Source: an uncultured Clostridia bacterium (GTDB taxonomy: Bacteria; Bacillota; Clostridia; Lachnospirales; CAG-274). Taken from it: a stretch of 64,000 nucleotides of DNA. Both the position numbers and the translations under genes were made by a program. Positions 26,002-35,832 of the stretch are shown one piece after another (the first letter of the stretch is position 1; each line of letters starts with the position of its first letter). The notes below the pieces were generated by a model. It saw only the letters and a list, made by a program, of their open reading frames with translations, was not told where the DNA came from and ran no database searches. Location: positions 57,524-121,523 of the forward strand of contig CALWSP010000014.1 of NCBI GenBank assembly GCA_944384235.1. The letters run 5' to 3'.

Positions 26002-28413
26002 ATGTCTTTAAACCGAAAAAAAGGTAGTTCTAAGCAATTAAAATACAGCACAAAGATTTTCATTGTTCTTATGGTATTTGTTTTAGCAATTAGTTTTTTA
26101 GGATATGTTAGAGTTTTTGTTATTAAAATGAACAGGTCTGATTTTGAAACTAGTGCTATTAACCAGCAAATTAACAGAGTTCAAGACAAAGTTATAGCTC
26201 CAAATAGAGGAGATATTTTAGACAGAAATGGCGAGCCTTTAGCTGTGGCGGAAACTGTGTTTGACATTGTTTTAGACCCATTATTAGTTGTTGAAATTGA
26301 CAACGGAGAAAAGGAAAAGGCCGAAAAAGGCAGACTAGCTGCAGCTGAAAAAGGTGTTGAATTTAAAGAACCTACATATACGAAAGTAGAAGGGTTTAAT
26401 AAGATTGAAGAAATTTTAGGAATATCAAAAGAAACTCTTGAAAGTTATGTTGCTTTAGATGGAAATGGAAAGCCAGCTAAAGACACACATTATTTAAAAA
26501 TTGCTCAAGATGTTTCTTATGACAAGGGTAAGGCGATAAACGATTTAGGTTACAGCTGGATTTACGGCGAGCAAGACACAAAGCGTAAGTACCCGCACGG
26601 TGTTTTAGCAGCACAGGTTTTAGGCTTTGAAAGAGGCGACAGCTCTTGGGGACTTGAAAGCTATTACAACAACGATATGTTAGGTGTTCCTGGAAGAATA
26701 TTTAGAACATACGAAGCTAACGGTTCTATTGTTACACAAAGGGAAAATGCAGTTAAAGGAAACAGCATAGTTACTACTTTAGATGTGAATTTACAAAAAT
26801 ATGCTGATGATGCTTGTAAAAAGGCTTTTGAGGCATATTCTCCAGAGTATACATCAACAATTATTATGAACCCTCAAACTGCTGAAATATATGCTATGGC
26901 TCAATACCCAAGTTTTGACCCTAACAACCCTATGAGCCTTAGTGTTATTAAAGACGAAGAGGACAAAGAGGCTTTTGAGGCTTTATCTGACGAGGAAAGG
27001 TATGCTGAAGCGAACAAAGCGTGGAAGAATTTTAACATATCTGAAACTTTTGAGCCAGGCTCAATTTACAAGCCTATGGTTGTGGCTATGGCGTTAGAAG
27101 AAGGTATTATTTCGCCTAACGACACATTTGTTTGTGGTGGATATAAGAAAGTTTCAGACGCTGAGATTAGTTGCCATTTAAAAACAGGTCACGGAACTCT
27201 TACTTTAGCTGGTGTTTTGGCTCAATCTTGTAATGTTGGTATGATGGACATTATTGCAAAGATGACTCCAGAAGTTTATTTAAAGTATCAGCACGATTTT
27301 GGTTTTGGCGAAAGAACTGGCATTGACTTACCAGCGGAGTCTAGTGCGGCTAATCTTTTAAACACTTTAGACAACCTTCATAGCGTTGAAATGGCAACAA
27401 ACTCTTTTGGACAAGGGTTTAACTCCACTGCTTTACAATCAGCAAATGCTTTTGCTGCTGTTATTAACGGTGGAAAGGTTATGAAGCCATATGTTGTTAG
27501 CAAAATTTTAGACAAAGACGGAAATGTTGTTGAAGAAAAAGAGCCTCACATTGTTAGACAAGTTGTTTCTCAATCTACTTCTGACTGGGTTAGACGAGCA
27601 ATGGAGGAAACATATACTCAAGGTACAGCTAAAAAAGCTCAAATAGAGGGATATATTTTAGGTGGTAAAACTGGTACTGCTCAGCAATCCCCAAGAAAAG
27701 AGCAAAAATACAGCCTTTCTTTTATAGCTTACCATTCTATTGAAAACCCAGATATTATGGTTATGACAGTTATTCACAAGCCTAAAGATTATGATGACAA
27801 TGGTGGTGACGCAACACCAGTTCCTATGTTAAAGGAAATATTTGAAGAAATTATTGATTATGAGGCTATTACACCTGATGTAGAAGTTGCTAACTCTAGC
27901 AAGGTGGTGGACAACTCATATACAGTGAAAAATTATACAAACACTAACCTTAAGGAAACGGTTAACAAGTTGATTGAAGAAGGAATTGACTTCCAGATTT
28001 TAGGCACTGGAGATACAATTATTAGCCAATCTCCAGCTGGAGGAACAAACCTTACAGAAAAGCCTGAAAAAATTCTTTTAACTATTGCGACTAAAGGAAA
28101 GACAAACCTTGTGCCAATTCCAAATGTAAAGGGATTAGCGTTAGAAGATGCTATACAAATGCTTGAATCTTCTGGGTTTGTTGTTAAGTCGGACATTGAC
28201 AGTTCTATTGATGGTGATGACTTAGATTACGAAGACGTTACAACAGAAAAGACAACTGTTGATGAAGAAAACAAAGATGAAGAAAGCGGTGAACAAAGCA
28301 CTGCAAGTTCCGAAAATGCTCAAAGTAGTAGCTCGCCTAAAGTATATGTTCAAATGCCAGAGGCAAATGTTAAGGTTGAAAGTGGAATGACAATTAAAAT
28401 TAGAGCTAGATAA
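26002..28413 (+). CDS. Class B penicillin-binding protein with PASTA domains (FtsI/PbpB-like)
   Basis: Septal peptidoglycan transpeptidase. A single N-terminal membrane segment (about 17-37) and the RGDILDRNGEPLA dimerisation motif precede the transpeptidase domain with SIYK (S354, K357), SCN (S409, N411) and KTG (556-558). Two PASTA domains follow (about 640-705 and 710-803). The second is interrupted by an acidic, Ser/Glu/Asp-rich insertion of about 50 residues near 735-785. An extracytoplasmic enzyme; partner of FtsW and FtsL. It ends in a terminator at 28412, so the next PBP gene is likely expressed separately. Confidence 0.92.
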   Translation: MSLNRKKGSSKQLKYSTKIFIVLMVFVLAISFLGYVRVFVIKMNRSDFETSAINQQINRVQDKVIAPNRGDILDRNGEPLAVAETVFDIVLDPLLVVEIDNGEKEKAEKGRLAAAEKGVEFKEPTYTKVEGFNKIEEILGISKETLESYVALDGNGKPAKDTHYLKIAQDVSYDKGKAINDLGYSWIYGEQDTKRKYPHGVLAAQVLGFERGDSSWGLESYYNNDMLGVPGRIFRTYEANGSIVTQRENAVKGNSIVTTLDVNLQKYADDACKKAFEAYSPEYTSTIIMNPQTAEIYAMAQYPSFDPNNPMSLSVIKDEEDKEAFEALSDEERYAEANKAWKNFNISETFEPGSIYKPMVVAMALEEGIISPNDTFVCGGYKKVSDAEISCHLKTGHGTLTLAGVLAQSCNVGMMDIIAKMTPEVYLKYQHDFGFGERTGIDLPAESSAANLLNTLDNLHSVEMATNSFGQGFNSTALQSANAFAAVINGGKVMKPYVVSKILDKDGNVVEEKEPHIVRQVVSQSTSDWVRRAMEETYTQGTAKKAQIEGYILGGKTGTAQQSPRKEQKYSLSFIAYHSIENPDIMVMTVIHKPKDYDDNGGDATPVPMLKEIFEEIIDYEAITPDVEVANSSKVVDNSYTVKNYTNTNLKETVNKLIEEGIDFQILGTGDTIISQSPAGGTNLTEKPEKILLTIATKGKTNLVPIPNVKGLALEDAIQMLESSGFVVKSDIDSSIDGDDLDYEDVTTEKTTVDEENKDEESGEQSTASSENAQSSSSPKVYVQMPEANVKVESGMTIKIRAR

Positions 28414-28440
28414 AAAACTCGCCTTTTAGGCGAGTTTTTT
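28412..28440 (+). terminator. Terminator between the two PBP genes
   Basis: A 13-bp perfect stem (28412-28424 with 28428-28440), TTT loop, with T-run in the right arm. It divides the dcw cluster into two expression blocks. Confidence 0.9.
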
Positions 28441-28504
28441 GTTATATAACGCCTTCTTAGAAAATAAAATTAAAAAAAGAGGTTAATTGGAGGGCAGGTA
28501 TATA

Positions 28505-30451
28505 ATGAGCAGAGTTAGGTTAAGTTCAAGAAAAAAGATGGTTTTTGTTTGTGTTATGATTGAACTTGTGTTAGTGTTTTTAATTTTTAGGGTGTTTTAT
28601 ATTCAATTTTTTAGGGCTGAAAGTTTACAAAAAGATGCCTATGAACAGCAAACTAGAGATAGGCTTATTGCGCCTGAAAGGGGAGATATTTTAGACAGAA
28701 ATGGAAATGCTATTGCAACAACAAAAACTGTTTCATCAATTAGTGTTATACACGCTCAAATTGAAAACGAGGAGGAAGTTGCACAAATATTATCTAAAAA
28801 GTTAGATTTAGATTATGAGGACACTTTAAAGAAGGTTAAAAAGAAAGTTGCTCTTATGCGTATTAAAACTAAGGTTGACAAGGAGTTAGCGGAAGAAATA
28901 GCTAGTTTGAAGCTTAAAGGTGTTATGGTTGACGAGGATATTCTAAGAATTTACCCATACAACAACCTAGCATCTCAAGTTATTGGGTTTGTTGGAAAAG
29001 ACAACCAAGGTATAATAGGGCTAGAATCTAAATATGAGGAGTTTTTAAAAGGAAAAAAAGGAAAGATTATGACCCAAACTGATGGACGTGGCAGAGAGCT
29101 TAAAAACAGCGAGCAAAACAGAGTTTCACCTACATCTGGATACAACCTTGTTACAAGCATTGACATTAAATTACAAGAGTATGCAGAGCAAACTATTGAA
29201 AAGGCTGTAAAGGGGAAAGATGCAAAGAGAGGGTCTATTATTATGATGAACCCACAAAATGGAGAAATATATGCTATGGCTAACTATCCTAATTTTAATT
29301 TAAATGAGCCATATAAAATTAACGACAGTGAGCTTGAGCAAAAATGGGACAGTTTTTCTCAAAAAGAAAAAAACGATTATTTAAACCAAATGTGGAGAAA
29401 TTTTAACATTAACGACACTTATGAGCCAGGCTCAACTTTTAAAGTTATTACTTCAGCAGCAGGGATTGAAGAAGGAGTTGTTAGCGAAGAAAGCAGTTTT
29501 AACTGCGGTGGCGGAAAAACTGTTGCTGGCAGGTATATTAAGTGTTGGAGAAGCCCTAGAAGCCACGGAAGCGAAAACTTTGTTCAAGGCGTTCAAAACA
29601 GCTGTAACCCTGTGTTTATGGAAATAGCAGAAAGGTTAGGTAGCGACAAATTTTATGAGTATATGCTTAAATTTGGGTTTGACAAAAAAACTGGCATAGA
29701 TTTGCCAGGAGAGGCTGTTGGAATTATGCACAAGAAAGATAAAATTGGACCAGTTGAGTTAGCGACAATGAGTTTTGGCCAAAGTTTTCAAATTACACCT
29801 TTACAGCTTATTAGAGCTATTTCTTCAGCTGTAAATGGAGGAAGGTTAGTTACACCTCATTTTGCTATGGAGCTTAGAGATGACAGCGAAAATGTTATTA
29901 AAAAATTTGAGTATGAGGACCAAGGCAACCCTATATCAAAAGATACATCTGAGAGAATGAAGAAGATTTTAGAAAGTGTTGTTTATGAGGGAACTGGAAA
30001 CAAAACTTACATACCTGGTTATAGAATTGGTGGAAAGACTGCTACAAGTGAAAAATTGCCTAGAAGAAGTGGAAAGTATATTGCTAGTTTTTGTGCCTTT
30101 GCTCCAGCTGAAAACCCTAAAGTTATATCTATTGTTTTAATTGACGAGCCTAAAGGAGTTTATTACGGGGGGCAGGTTGCTGGGCCTGTTATGAAAGAGC
30201 TTTTAACAAACGCTTTACCTTATTTAAAAATTGAGCCTATTTACAACGAAAAGGAAATGGAGCTTGACGAAACAAAGACTATTATTATGCCAAAGCTTAT
30301 AGGTATGAGTTTAGAGGAGGGAAAGAAAGCACTTTCTGAGCTAAAAATTGAGTATGAAATTGAAGGGGAGGGAGATAGTATTAAATCTCAATTTCCTCCT
30401 AGTGATGTTGAAATAAATTTTGGGTCGAAAGTTATTTTATATCTTGATTAA
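28505..30451 (+). CDS. spoVD: Class B PBP, SpoVD-like, with one PASTA domain and a KTA motif
   Basis: A second transpeptidase of 648 residues. Membrane segment at about 9-30, RGDILDRNGNAIA, then STFK (S310, K313), SCN (S366, N368) and KTA (511-513) where KTG is usual. One PASTA domain lies at the C terminus (about 595-648). The tandem arrangement after the division PBP is that of pbpB-spoVD in sporulating Firmicutes, where SpoVD makes cortex peptidoglycan; the assignment between the two paralogues rests on order and PASTA content. The ATG at 28505 is chosen for spacing to GGAGGG; an upstream TTG overlaps that site. Confidence 0.82.
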   Translation: MSRVRLSSRKKMVFVCVMIELVLVFLIFRVFYIQFFRAESLQKDAYEQQTRDRLIAPERGDILDRNGNAIATTKTVSSISVIHAQIENEEEVAQILSKKLDLDYEDTLKKVKKKVALMRIKTKVDKELAEEIASLKLKGVMVDEDILRIYPYNNLASQVIGFVGKDNQGIIGLESKYEEFLKGKKGKIMTQTDGRGRELKNSEQNRVSPTSGYNLVTSIDIKLQEYAEQTIEKAVKGKDAKRGSIIMMNPQNGEIYAMANYPNFNLNEPYKINDSELEQKWDSFSQKEKNDYLNQMWRNFNINDTYEPGSTFKVITSAAGIEEGVVSEESSFNCGGGKTVAGRYIKCWRSPRSHGSENFVQGVQNSCNPVFMEIAERLGSDKFYEYMLKFGFDKKTGIDLPGEAVGIMHKKDKIGPVELATMSFGQSFQITPLQLIRAISSAVNGGRLVTPHFAMELRDDSENVIKKFEYEDQGNPISKDTSERMKKILESVVYEGTGNKTYIPGYRIGGKTATSEKLPRRSGKYIASFCAFAPAENPKVISIVLIDEPKGVYYGGQVAGPVMKELLTNALPYLKIEPIYNEKEMELDETKTIIMPKLIGMSLEEGKKALSELKIEYEIEGEGDSIKSQFPPSDVEINFGSKVILYLD

Positions 30452-30461
30452 AAAAGTTACT

Positions 30462-30503
30462 GCCTTTAAAAAATTGTTAGTTAGTTTTTTAAAGGCTTTA
30501 TTT
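30462..30503 (+). terminator. Terminator after spoVD
   Basis: A 12-bp perfect stem (30462-30473 with 30485-30496) and an 11-base loop, followed by a T-rich but interrupted tail. Weaker than others in the window. Confidence 0.65.
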
Positions 30504-30643
30504 ACTTTTATATTTAAAAGAAAGGCTATTATTTTGTTTTAAAATAGTAAAATTCTACTATATACATAAAAGCTAAAATGGTGTATAATGTAAATATTAG
30601 GTTTTGATATTTAACAATGTTTATATAGATAGGAGTGTTGTTT

Positions 30644-32101
30644 TTGAAATTAAGTGAAATTTTTAAAAATGTAGATGGCGTTATTATTAATGGTGATAAT
30701 TTAAGCCAAGAAATTGAAAGCATCACTATTAACTCAAGAAAAGCTGGTAGCAATTCGCTTTTTGTTGCTATTGTTGGTTTAAATGTTGATGCACACAAAT
30801 TTATTGGAAACGTTATTGAAAGTGGTTGCAAGGCTATTGTTGTGGAAAAGGACATTGAAAATGTGCCAAGTGATGTGGTTATTTTTAAAGTTGAAAATTC
30901 AAGGAAGGCTTTAGCAAAAATAGCTAGCAATTTTTATGAAAACCCAAGCAAAGGCTTAAATATGATTGGTGTGACAGGAACAAACGGCAAAACAAGCACA
31001 ACTTATTTTATTGAGTCTGTTTTAAATTATATTAAGAGAAAAACTGCTGTTATTGGAACTGTTGAAATTAGAATTGATGGAAAAAAGAGAGATATTGATT
31101 TTGCTACAAGCACAACACCAGACACTATTGAGCTAAACCAAATGCTTAAGATTATGGCTGACGAGGGCTGTGAAGATGTTATTATGGAAGTTTCTTCCCA
31201 CGCTCTTGAGCTAAACAAAGTTGATGGAATTGATTTTAAGGTGGGTGTTTTTACAAACCTTACGCAAGACCATTTAGATTTTCACAAGACTATGGAAAAT
31301 TATTGCGATGCAAAGGCTAAATTGTTTAATATGTGTGAAATTGGGGTTATAAACAAAGACGACAGCTGGGCTAAGAGAATGATTGAAAAGGCTAGTTGCA
31401 AAGTTTACACTTATGGAATTGATAGCGAATGCGACTTTAGGGCAGAAAAGATAGAATACCTTATGGACAGAGTTAAATTTAGTGTTAAAATTGACGGCAA
31501 GTATGTTGACTTTGAGCTTGGAGTTGCTGGAAGGTTTAGTGTTTACAACGCTTTAGCTTGCATAAGTTCTATGGTTGCTATGGGATATGATATTGAGGAC
31601 ATTAAAAACGGTATTAAAAACATTAAGGGTGTGCCTGGAAGAATTCAAAACATTCCTAACAACAAAGGGTTTAATGTTATTGTGGACTATGCTCACACTC
31701 CTGACGGACTTGAAAACATTATTAATGCAGTTAGAGAGTTTACAAAGGGCAGAGTTATAACTGTGTTTGGTTGCGGTGGCGACAGAGATAGAACGAAGCG
31801 TCCTATTATGGGCGAGATTGTGGCAAGGCTTGGTGATATTGCAATTATTACATCTGACAACCCACGTTCTGAAAAGCCTGAAGATATTTTAAAGGAAATT
31901 GAAGTTGGTGTTAAACCTTTAAACAAAGAATACAAAATGGTTGTAGACAGGAAAGAAGCAATTAAAGTGGCTATTGAAATGGCTAAGGAAAACGATAGCA
32001 TTATAATTGCTGGAAAAGGTCACGAAGATTACCAAATTATTGGGGATAAGACAATTCATTTTGATGATGCTGAAGTTGCAAGAGAAATTTTGGGAGAGTA
32101 G
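30644..32101 (+). CDS. murE: UDP-MurNAc-tripeptide synthetase MurE (meso-DAP adding)
   Basis: Adds the third amino acid of the peptidoglycan stem. ATP loop GVTGTNGKTSTTYF and the DNPRSE motif that selects meso-diaminopimelate are both present, so the wall should be of DAP type. 485 residues. The start is TTG at 30644, eight bases after AGGAG; two earlier in-frame TTG/GTG codons overlap that site. A TATAAT at 30584-30589 with a weak -35 may be its promoter, since a hairpin precedes it. murF follows after 5 bases. Confidence 0.95.
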   Translation: MKLSEIFKNVDGVIINGDNLSQEIESITINSRKAGSNSLFVAIVGLNVDAHKFIGNVIESGCKAIVVEKDIENVPSDVVIFKVENSRKALAKIASNFYENPSKGLNMIGVTGTNGKTSTTYFIESVLNYIKRKTAVIGTVEIRIDGKKRDIDFATSTTPDTIELNQMLKIMADEGCEDVIMEVSSHALELNKVDGIDFKVGVFTNLTQDHLDFHKTMENYCDAKAKLFNMCEIGVINKDDSWAKRMIEKASCKVYTYGIDSECDFRAEKIEYLMDRVKFSVKIDGKYVDFELGVAGRFSVYNALACISSMVAMGYDIEDIKNGIKNIKGVPGRIQNIPNNKGFNVIVDYAHTPDGLENIINAVREFTKGRVITVFGCGGDRDRTKRPIMGEIVARLGDIAIITSDNPRSEKPEDILKEIEVGVKPLNKEYKMVVDRKEAIKVAIEMAKENDSIIIAGKGHEDYQIIGDKTIHFDDAEVAREILGE

Positions 32102-32106
32102 GTTTT

Positions 32107-33465
32107 ATGAATTTATGTTTAAGAGAAATTGCTGAAAATATTGGTGGTAGATTATTTGGAGAGGACATAGTTATTAACTCTATTTCAAGAGATTCAAGGG
32201 ATATTGGCGAGAACTGTCTTTATGTTCCTTTAAAGGGTGACAAATTTGATGGGCACGATTTTATTCAAATGGCTTGTGCTGAAGGTGCAGTTGCTATTTT
32301 GACTGAAAAGGAGGGTATATACCCTGTGCCTTACATTTTAGTTAAAGACACTAGGTTAGCTCTTGGAGATATTGCAAGGTATTATAGAAAAAGCCTTGAA
32401 AATTTAAAGGTTGTTGCAATTACTGGAAGTGTTGGAAAGACAACAACTAAAGATATTGTTGCATCTGTTCTTAGTAGAAAATTTAAAACTGTTAAAACTC
32501 AAGGAAATTACAACAATGACATTGGTGTTCCTTTAACAATTTTTAACATTGAAAGGGATACTGAAGTTGCGGTTATTGAAATGGGTATGAACCATTTTGA
32601 TGAAATTGACTACCTTAGCTCTATTGCTTTACCTGACATTGCTATTATTACAAACATTGGTGTATCTCACATTGAAAATTTGGGTAGCAGAGATGGAATT
32701 TTAAAGGCTAAATGTGAAGTTTTTAACCATATGAGTGAAGATAGTTTGAAAATATTAAATGGTGATGATGACAAGTTAGTTACTATTGCAAGAAAGTACA
32801 AAAACCTTTGTTATTGCAGTATGAACGAGTTTGCAGAAGTTTATGCTAGTGATGTTGTTGAAAAAGGTTTAAACGGAATTAGTTGTGTTATTCATTTAGA
32901 TGACAATTCTGTTCTAGTTGAAGTTGACATTCCTATACCTGGAAAGCATATGGTGAAAAACGCTTTATTTGCTGCCGCAGTTGGCAGAAGTTTAGGTTTA
33001 AGTGCTGAAGAAATTAAATCTGGTATTGAATGTTTTCACCCAACTGCTATGAGAATGGACATTATTGAAGATGAAAAATATACAATTATTAACGACGCAT
33101 ACAATGCAAACCCTCAATCTATGAAGGCTGCTATTGATGTTTTGATTTCTTGTAAAGGTGTTAGCTGTTGTATACTTGGAGATATGTTTGAGCTTGGAGA
33201 AAATTCTCCAAAATATCACGCTGAGGTTGGAAGGTATGCCCTTAGCAAAGGCGTTGATTATTTAATATGTATTGGAGATATGTGTGAAAATATGTATGAG
33301 GCAGCTATTGCAATAGGTGGTGGCGAAGTATCATATTTTAAAACTATTGACGAGTTTTTCTCTGCTATGGAAAGAGTGCTTCCGAAAAATGCTAATATTT
33401 TAGTTAAGGCTTCAAGGGGTATGCATTTTGAAAAAGTTATAGATAGACTAAGGAGTGTGAAGTGA
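32107..33465 (+). CDS. murF: UDP-MurNAc-tripeptide--D-Ala-D-Ala ligase
   Basis: Last cytoplasmic ligase of the stem peptide. The N-terminal domain, ATP loop AITGSVGKTTTKDIV, the EMGMNHFDEIDYL segment and the DAYNANPQSM motif are typical; 452 residues. Very short gaps to murE and mraY show co-transcription. Confidence 0.96.
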   Translation: MNLCLREIAENIGGRLFGEDIVINSISRDSRDIGENCLYVPLKGDKFDGHDFIQMACAEGAVAILTEKEGIYPVPYILVKDTRLALGDIARYYRKSLENLKVVAITGSVGKTTTKDIVASVLSRKFKTVKTQGNYNNDIGVPLTIFNIERDTEVAVIEMGMNHFDEIDYLSSIALPDIAIITNIGVSHIENLGSRDGILKAKCEVFNHMSEDSLKILNGDDDKLVTIARKYKNLCYCSMNEFAEVYASDVVEKGLNGISCVIHLDDNSVLVEVDIPIPGKHMVKNALFAAAVGRSLGLSAEEIKSGIECFHPTAMRMDIIEDEKYTIINDAYNANPQSMKAAIDVLISCKGVSCCILGDMFELGENSPKYHAEVGRYALSKGVDYLICIGDMCENMYEAAIAIGGGEVSYFKTIDEFFSAMERVLPKNANILVKASRGMHFEKVIDRLRSVK

Positions 33466-34442
33466 TGAACAGTCAATTTTTTAATGTGATTTTTGCTATT
33501 TTAGCATCTTTTATTATTACAGTTATTATTTGCCCTATTGTTATACCAATTTTACATAGAATGAAATTTGGCCAGCCTATTAGGGAAGAAGGGCCTCAAT
33601 CTCACAAGAAAAAAGAGGGCACGCCAACTATGGGTGGTGTTATGATATTAATAGGTTTTATTGTTTCAGCCTTGTTATTTGCAAAAGGCAATTATGAGGC
33701 TGTGGCTGTTGTTCTTATTACTATTGGATACGGAGTTGTTGGCTTTATTGACGACTTTTTGAAGGTGGTTAAAAAGCAAAACGAGGGTTTAAAACCTTTA
33801 CAAAAAATTATTTTCCAGCTTATTGTTACTGTTTTATTTTATATCTTTATTGTAAAATCAGGCATAGGAACTGATATATATGTTCCTTTTACTAATGGAT
33901 ATTACATTGATTTAGGAATATTATACGCTCCATTTTTGTTTTTTGTTATGGTGGGTACTGTTAACAGCGTGAATTTAACTGACGGACTTGACGGACTTGC
34001 ATCAGGTGTTACAGTTTTAGTGGCTATGTTTTTTATGTTTATTGCATATGCATCTGGCAAGATGGGTCTTACTTACGTTAGTGGAGCTATGATTGGTGCA
34101 TTACTTGGATTTTTAGTGTTTAACTCTCACCCTGCTAAAGTGTTTATGGGCGACACAGGTTCTTTAGCTTTAGGTGGTTTTGTTGCAAGTGTTGCTATTT
34201 TAACAAAAATGCCTATTTTACTTGTTATTGTTGGTTTTATATATGTTTGCGAAAGTATATCTGTTATTTTACAAGTGGGATATTTTAAGATTACTAAAGG
34301 CAAAAGAATTTTTAAAATGGCTCCAATTCACCACCATTTTGAGCTTTCAGGGCTTGAGGGTATAAAGGTTGTGCAGCTATTTTGGATTGTGACTGCTGTT
34401 ATGTGTCTTATAGGTTTTGCAGCTTGTAGGAATTTCTTATAA
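33465..34442 (+). CDS. mraY: Phospho-N-acetylmuramoyl-pentapeptide transferase
   Basis: Membrane enzyme forming lipid I. Ten membrane segments and the motifs KKEGTPTMGG, DDFLK, NLTDGLDGLASG, MGDTGSLALGG and APIHHHFE of true MraY distinguish it from TagO at 2052. The ATG overlaps the murF stop by one base (TGATG), with AAGGAG 9 bases before it, so the two are translationally coupled. 325 residues. Confidence 0.97.
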   Translation: MNSQFFNVIFAILASFIITVIICPIVIPILHRMKFGQPIREEGPQSHKKKEGTPTMGGVMILIGFIVSALLFAKGNYEAVAVVLITIGYGVVGFIDDFLKVVKKQNEGLKPLQKIIFQLIVTVLFYIFIVKSGIGTDIYVPFTNGYYIDLGILYAPFLFFVMVGTVNSVNLTDGLDGLASGVTVLVAMFFMFIAYASGKMGLTYVSGAMIGALLGFLVFNSHPAKVFMGDTGSLALGGFVASVAILTKMPILLVIVGFIYVCESISVILQVGYFKITKGKRIFKMAPIHHHFELSGLEGIKVVQLFWIVTAVMCLIGFAACRNFL

Positions 34443-34457
34443 TTAGGGGGCATACTA

Positions 34458-35813
34458 ATGAATTTTGAGAACAAAAAAGTTTTAGTTAGCGGAGTTGCAA
34501 AAAGTGGAATATCTGCTGCTAGGTTATTAAAAAAGCTAGGAGCTATTGTTACAATTCAAGATGCTAAAAGCAGAGAAGAGCTTGGAGATGTTATTAACGA
34601 GCTTGAAAAAGAGGGCATTTTATTATATTTAGGGAAAAACCCTGACGACATTATTGAACAAAACGAGCTTTTAGTTATGAGCCCTGGTGTTCCAACGGAC
34701 TTACCTTTTGTGGAAAAAGCAAGAGAAAAGGGAATTAAAGTTATTGGCGAAATTGAACTTGCATATTATTTTTGCAAAGCAAATATAATTGGTATTACAG
34801 GAACTAATGGAAAAACTACAACAACTACTTTAGTTGGAGAAATATGCAAAGAGTATTTCAAAAAGACTTATGTTGTTGGAAACATAGGAAACCCCTTTGC
34901 TGACATAACTTTAGAAACTGAAAAAGAGGACATTGTTGTTGCTGAGCTTTCTAGTTTTCAGCTTGAGAGTATAGTTGAGTTTAAACCAAAGGTGAGTGCT
35001 GTTTTAAACATTACTCCTGACCATTTAAACAGACACCACAGTTTAGAAAACTATATTTTAGCGAAAGAAAGAATTTTTGAAAACCAAGACGAGAATGATT
35101 TTGCTATATTAAACTACAATGATTTAGCTACAAGAAATATGGCAGAAACAACAAAGGCTAAGGTTATTTATTTTGCTTACAACAAGGTTTTAGAAAGTGG
35201 CATATATTCTGATGAAAAGAGTATTTTTGTTAATGCTTTTGGAATTAAGGAAAAGGTTATTGACATAGACAAGTTGAAAATTCTTGGTTCTCACAACGTA
35301 GAAAATGCTATGGCAGCTATTGGGTGTTGTTTAAGCGTTGGAGTGCCAATTGAAATTATTAGAGATGTTTTACATAAATTTACTGCTGTTGAACACAGAA
35401 TTGAGTATGTTAAAACTGTAAATGGAGTTGAGTTTTACAACGATTCAAAAGGAACTAACCCTGATGCTTCAATTAAAGCTATTAGAGCTATGAGAAGCCC
35501 TATTTGTCTTATAGCAGGAGGTTATGACAAGGGGTCTGATTTTAAAGAGTTAGTTGACGAGTTTAAAGGCAGGGTTAAATTTGTTGCTATTATAGGTGAA
35601 GTTAAGGAAAAAATTGCTGAAACTTTAAAAGAAAGTGGCTTTGAAAACTTTAGTGTTGTTGAAAGTTTTGAAGATGCAATTAAGATTTGTTACAAAAACG
35701 CTGAAAAAGGCGAATGTGTCTTATTATCCCCTGCTTGTGCTAGTTGGGATATGTTTAGTTCTTATGAAGAAAGAGGAGAAATATTTAAAGAGTTTGTTAA
35801 TGGTTTGAAATAA
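34458..35813 (+). CDS. murD: UDP-MurNAc-L-Ala--D-Glu ligase
   Basis: Adds D-glutamate to UDP-MurNAc-Ala. ATP loop GITGTNGKTTTTTL, the AELSSFQLESI segment, NITPDHLNRH and the C-terminal CVLLSPACASWDMF are diagnostic. 451 residues; AGGGGG before the ATG. Part of the murE-ftsW block. Confidence 0.97.
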   Translation: MNFENKKVLVSGVAKSGISAARLLKKLGAIVTIQDAKSREELGDVINELEKEGILLYLGKNPDDIIEQNELLVMSPGVPTDLPFVEKAREKGIKVIGEIELAYYFCKANIIGITGTNGKTTTTTLVGEICKEYFKKTYVVGNIGNPFADITLETEKEDIVVAELSSFQLESIVEFKPKVSAVLNITPDHLNRHHSLENYILAKERIFENQDENDFAILNYNDLATRNMAETTKAKVIYFAYNKVLESGIYSDEKSIFVNAFGIKEKVIDIDKLKILGSHNVENAMAAIGCCLSVGVPIEIIRDVLHKFTAVEHRIEYVKTVNGVEFYNDSKGTNPDASIKAIRAMRSPICLIAGGYDKGSDFKELVDEFKGRVKFVAIIGEVKEKIAETLKESGFENFSVVESFEDAIKICYKNAEKGECVLLSPACASWDMFSSYEERGEIFKEFVNGLK

Positions 35814-35832
35814 TTAAAGATTGGTGATTTAA

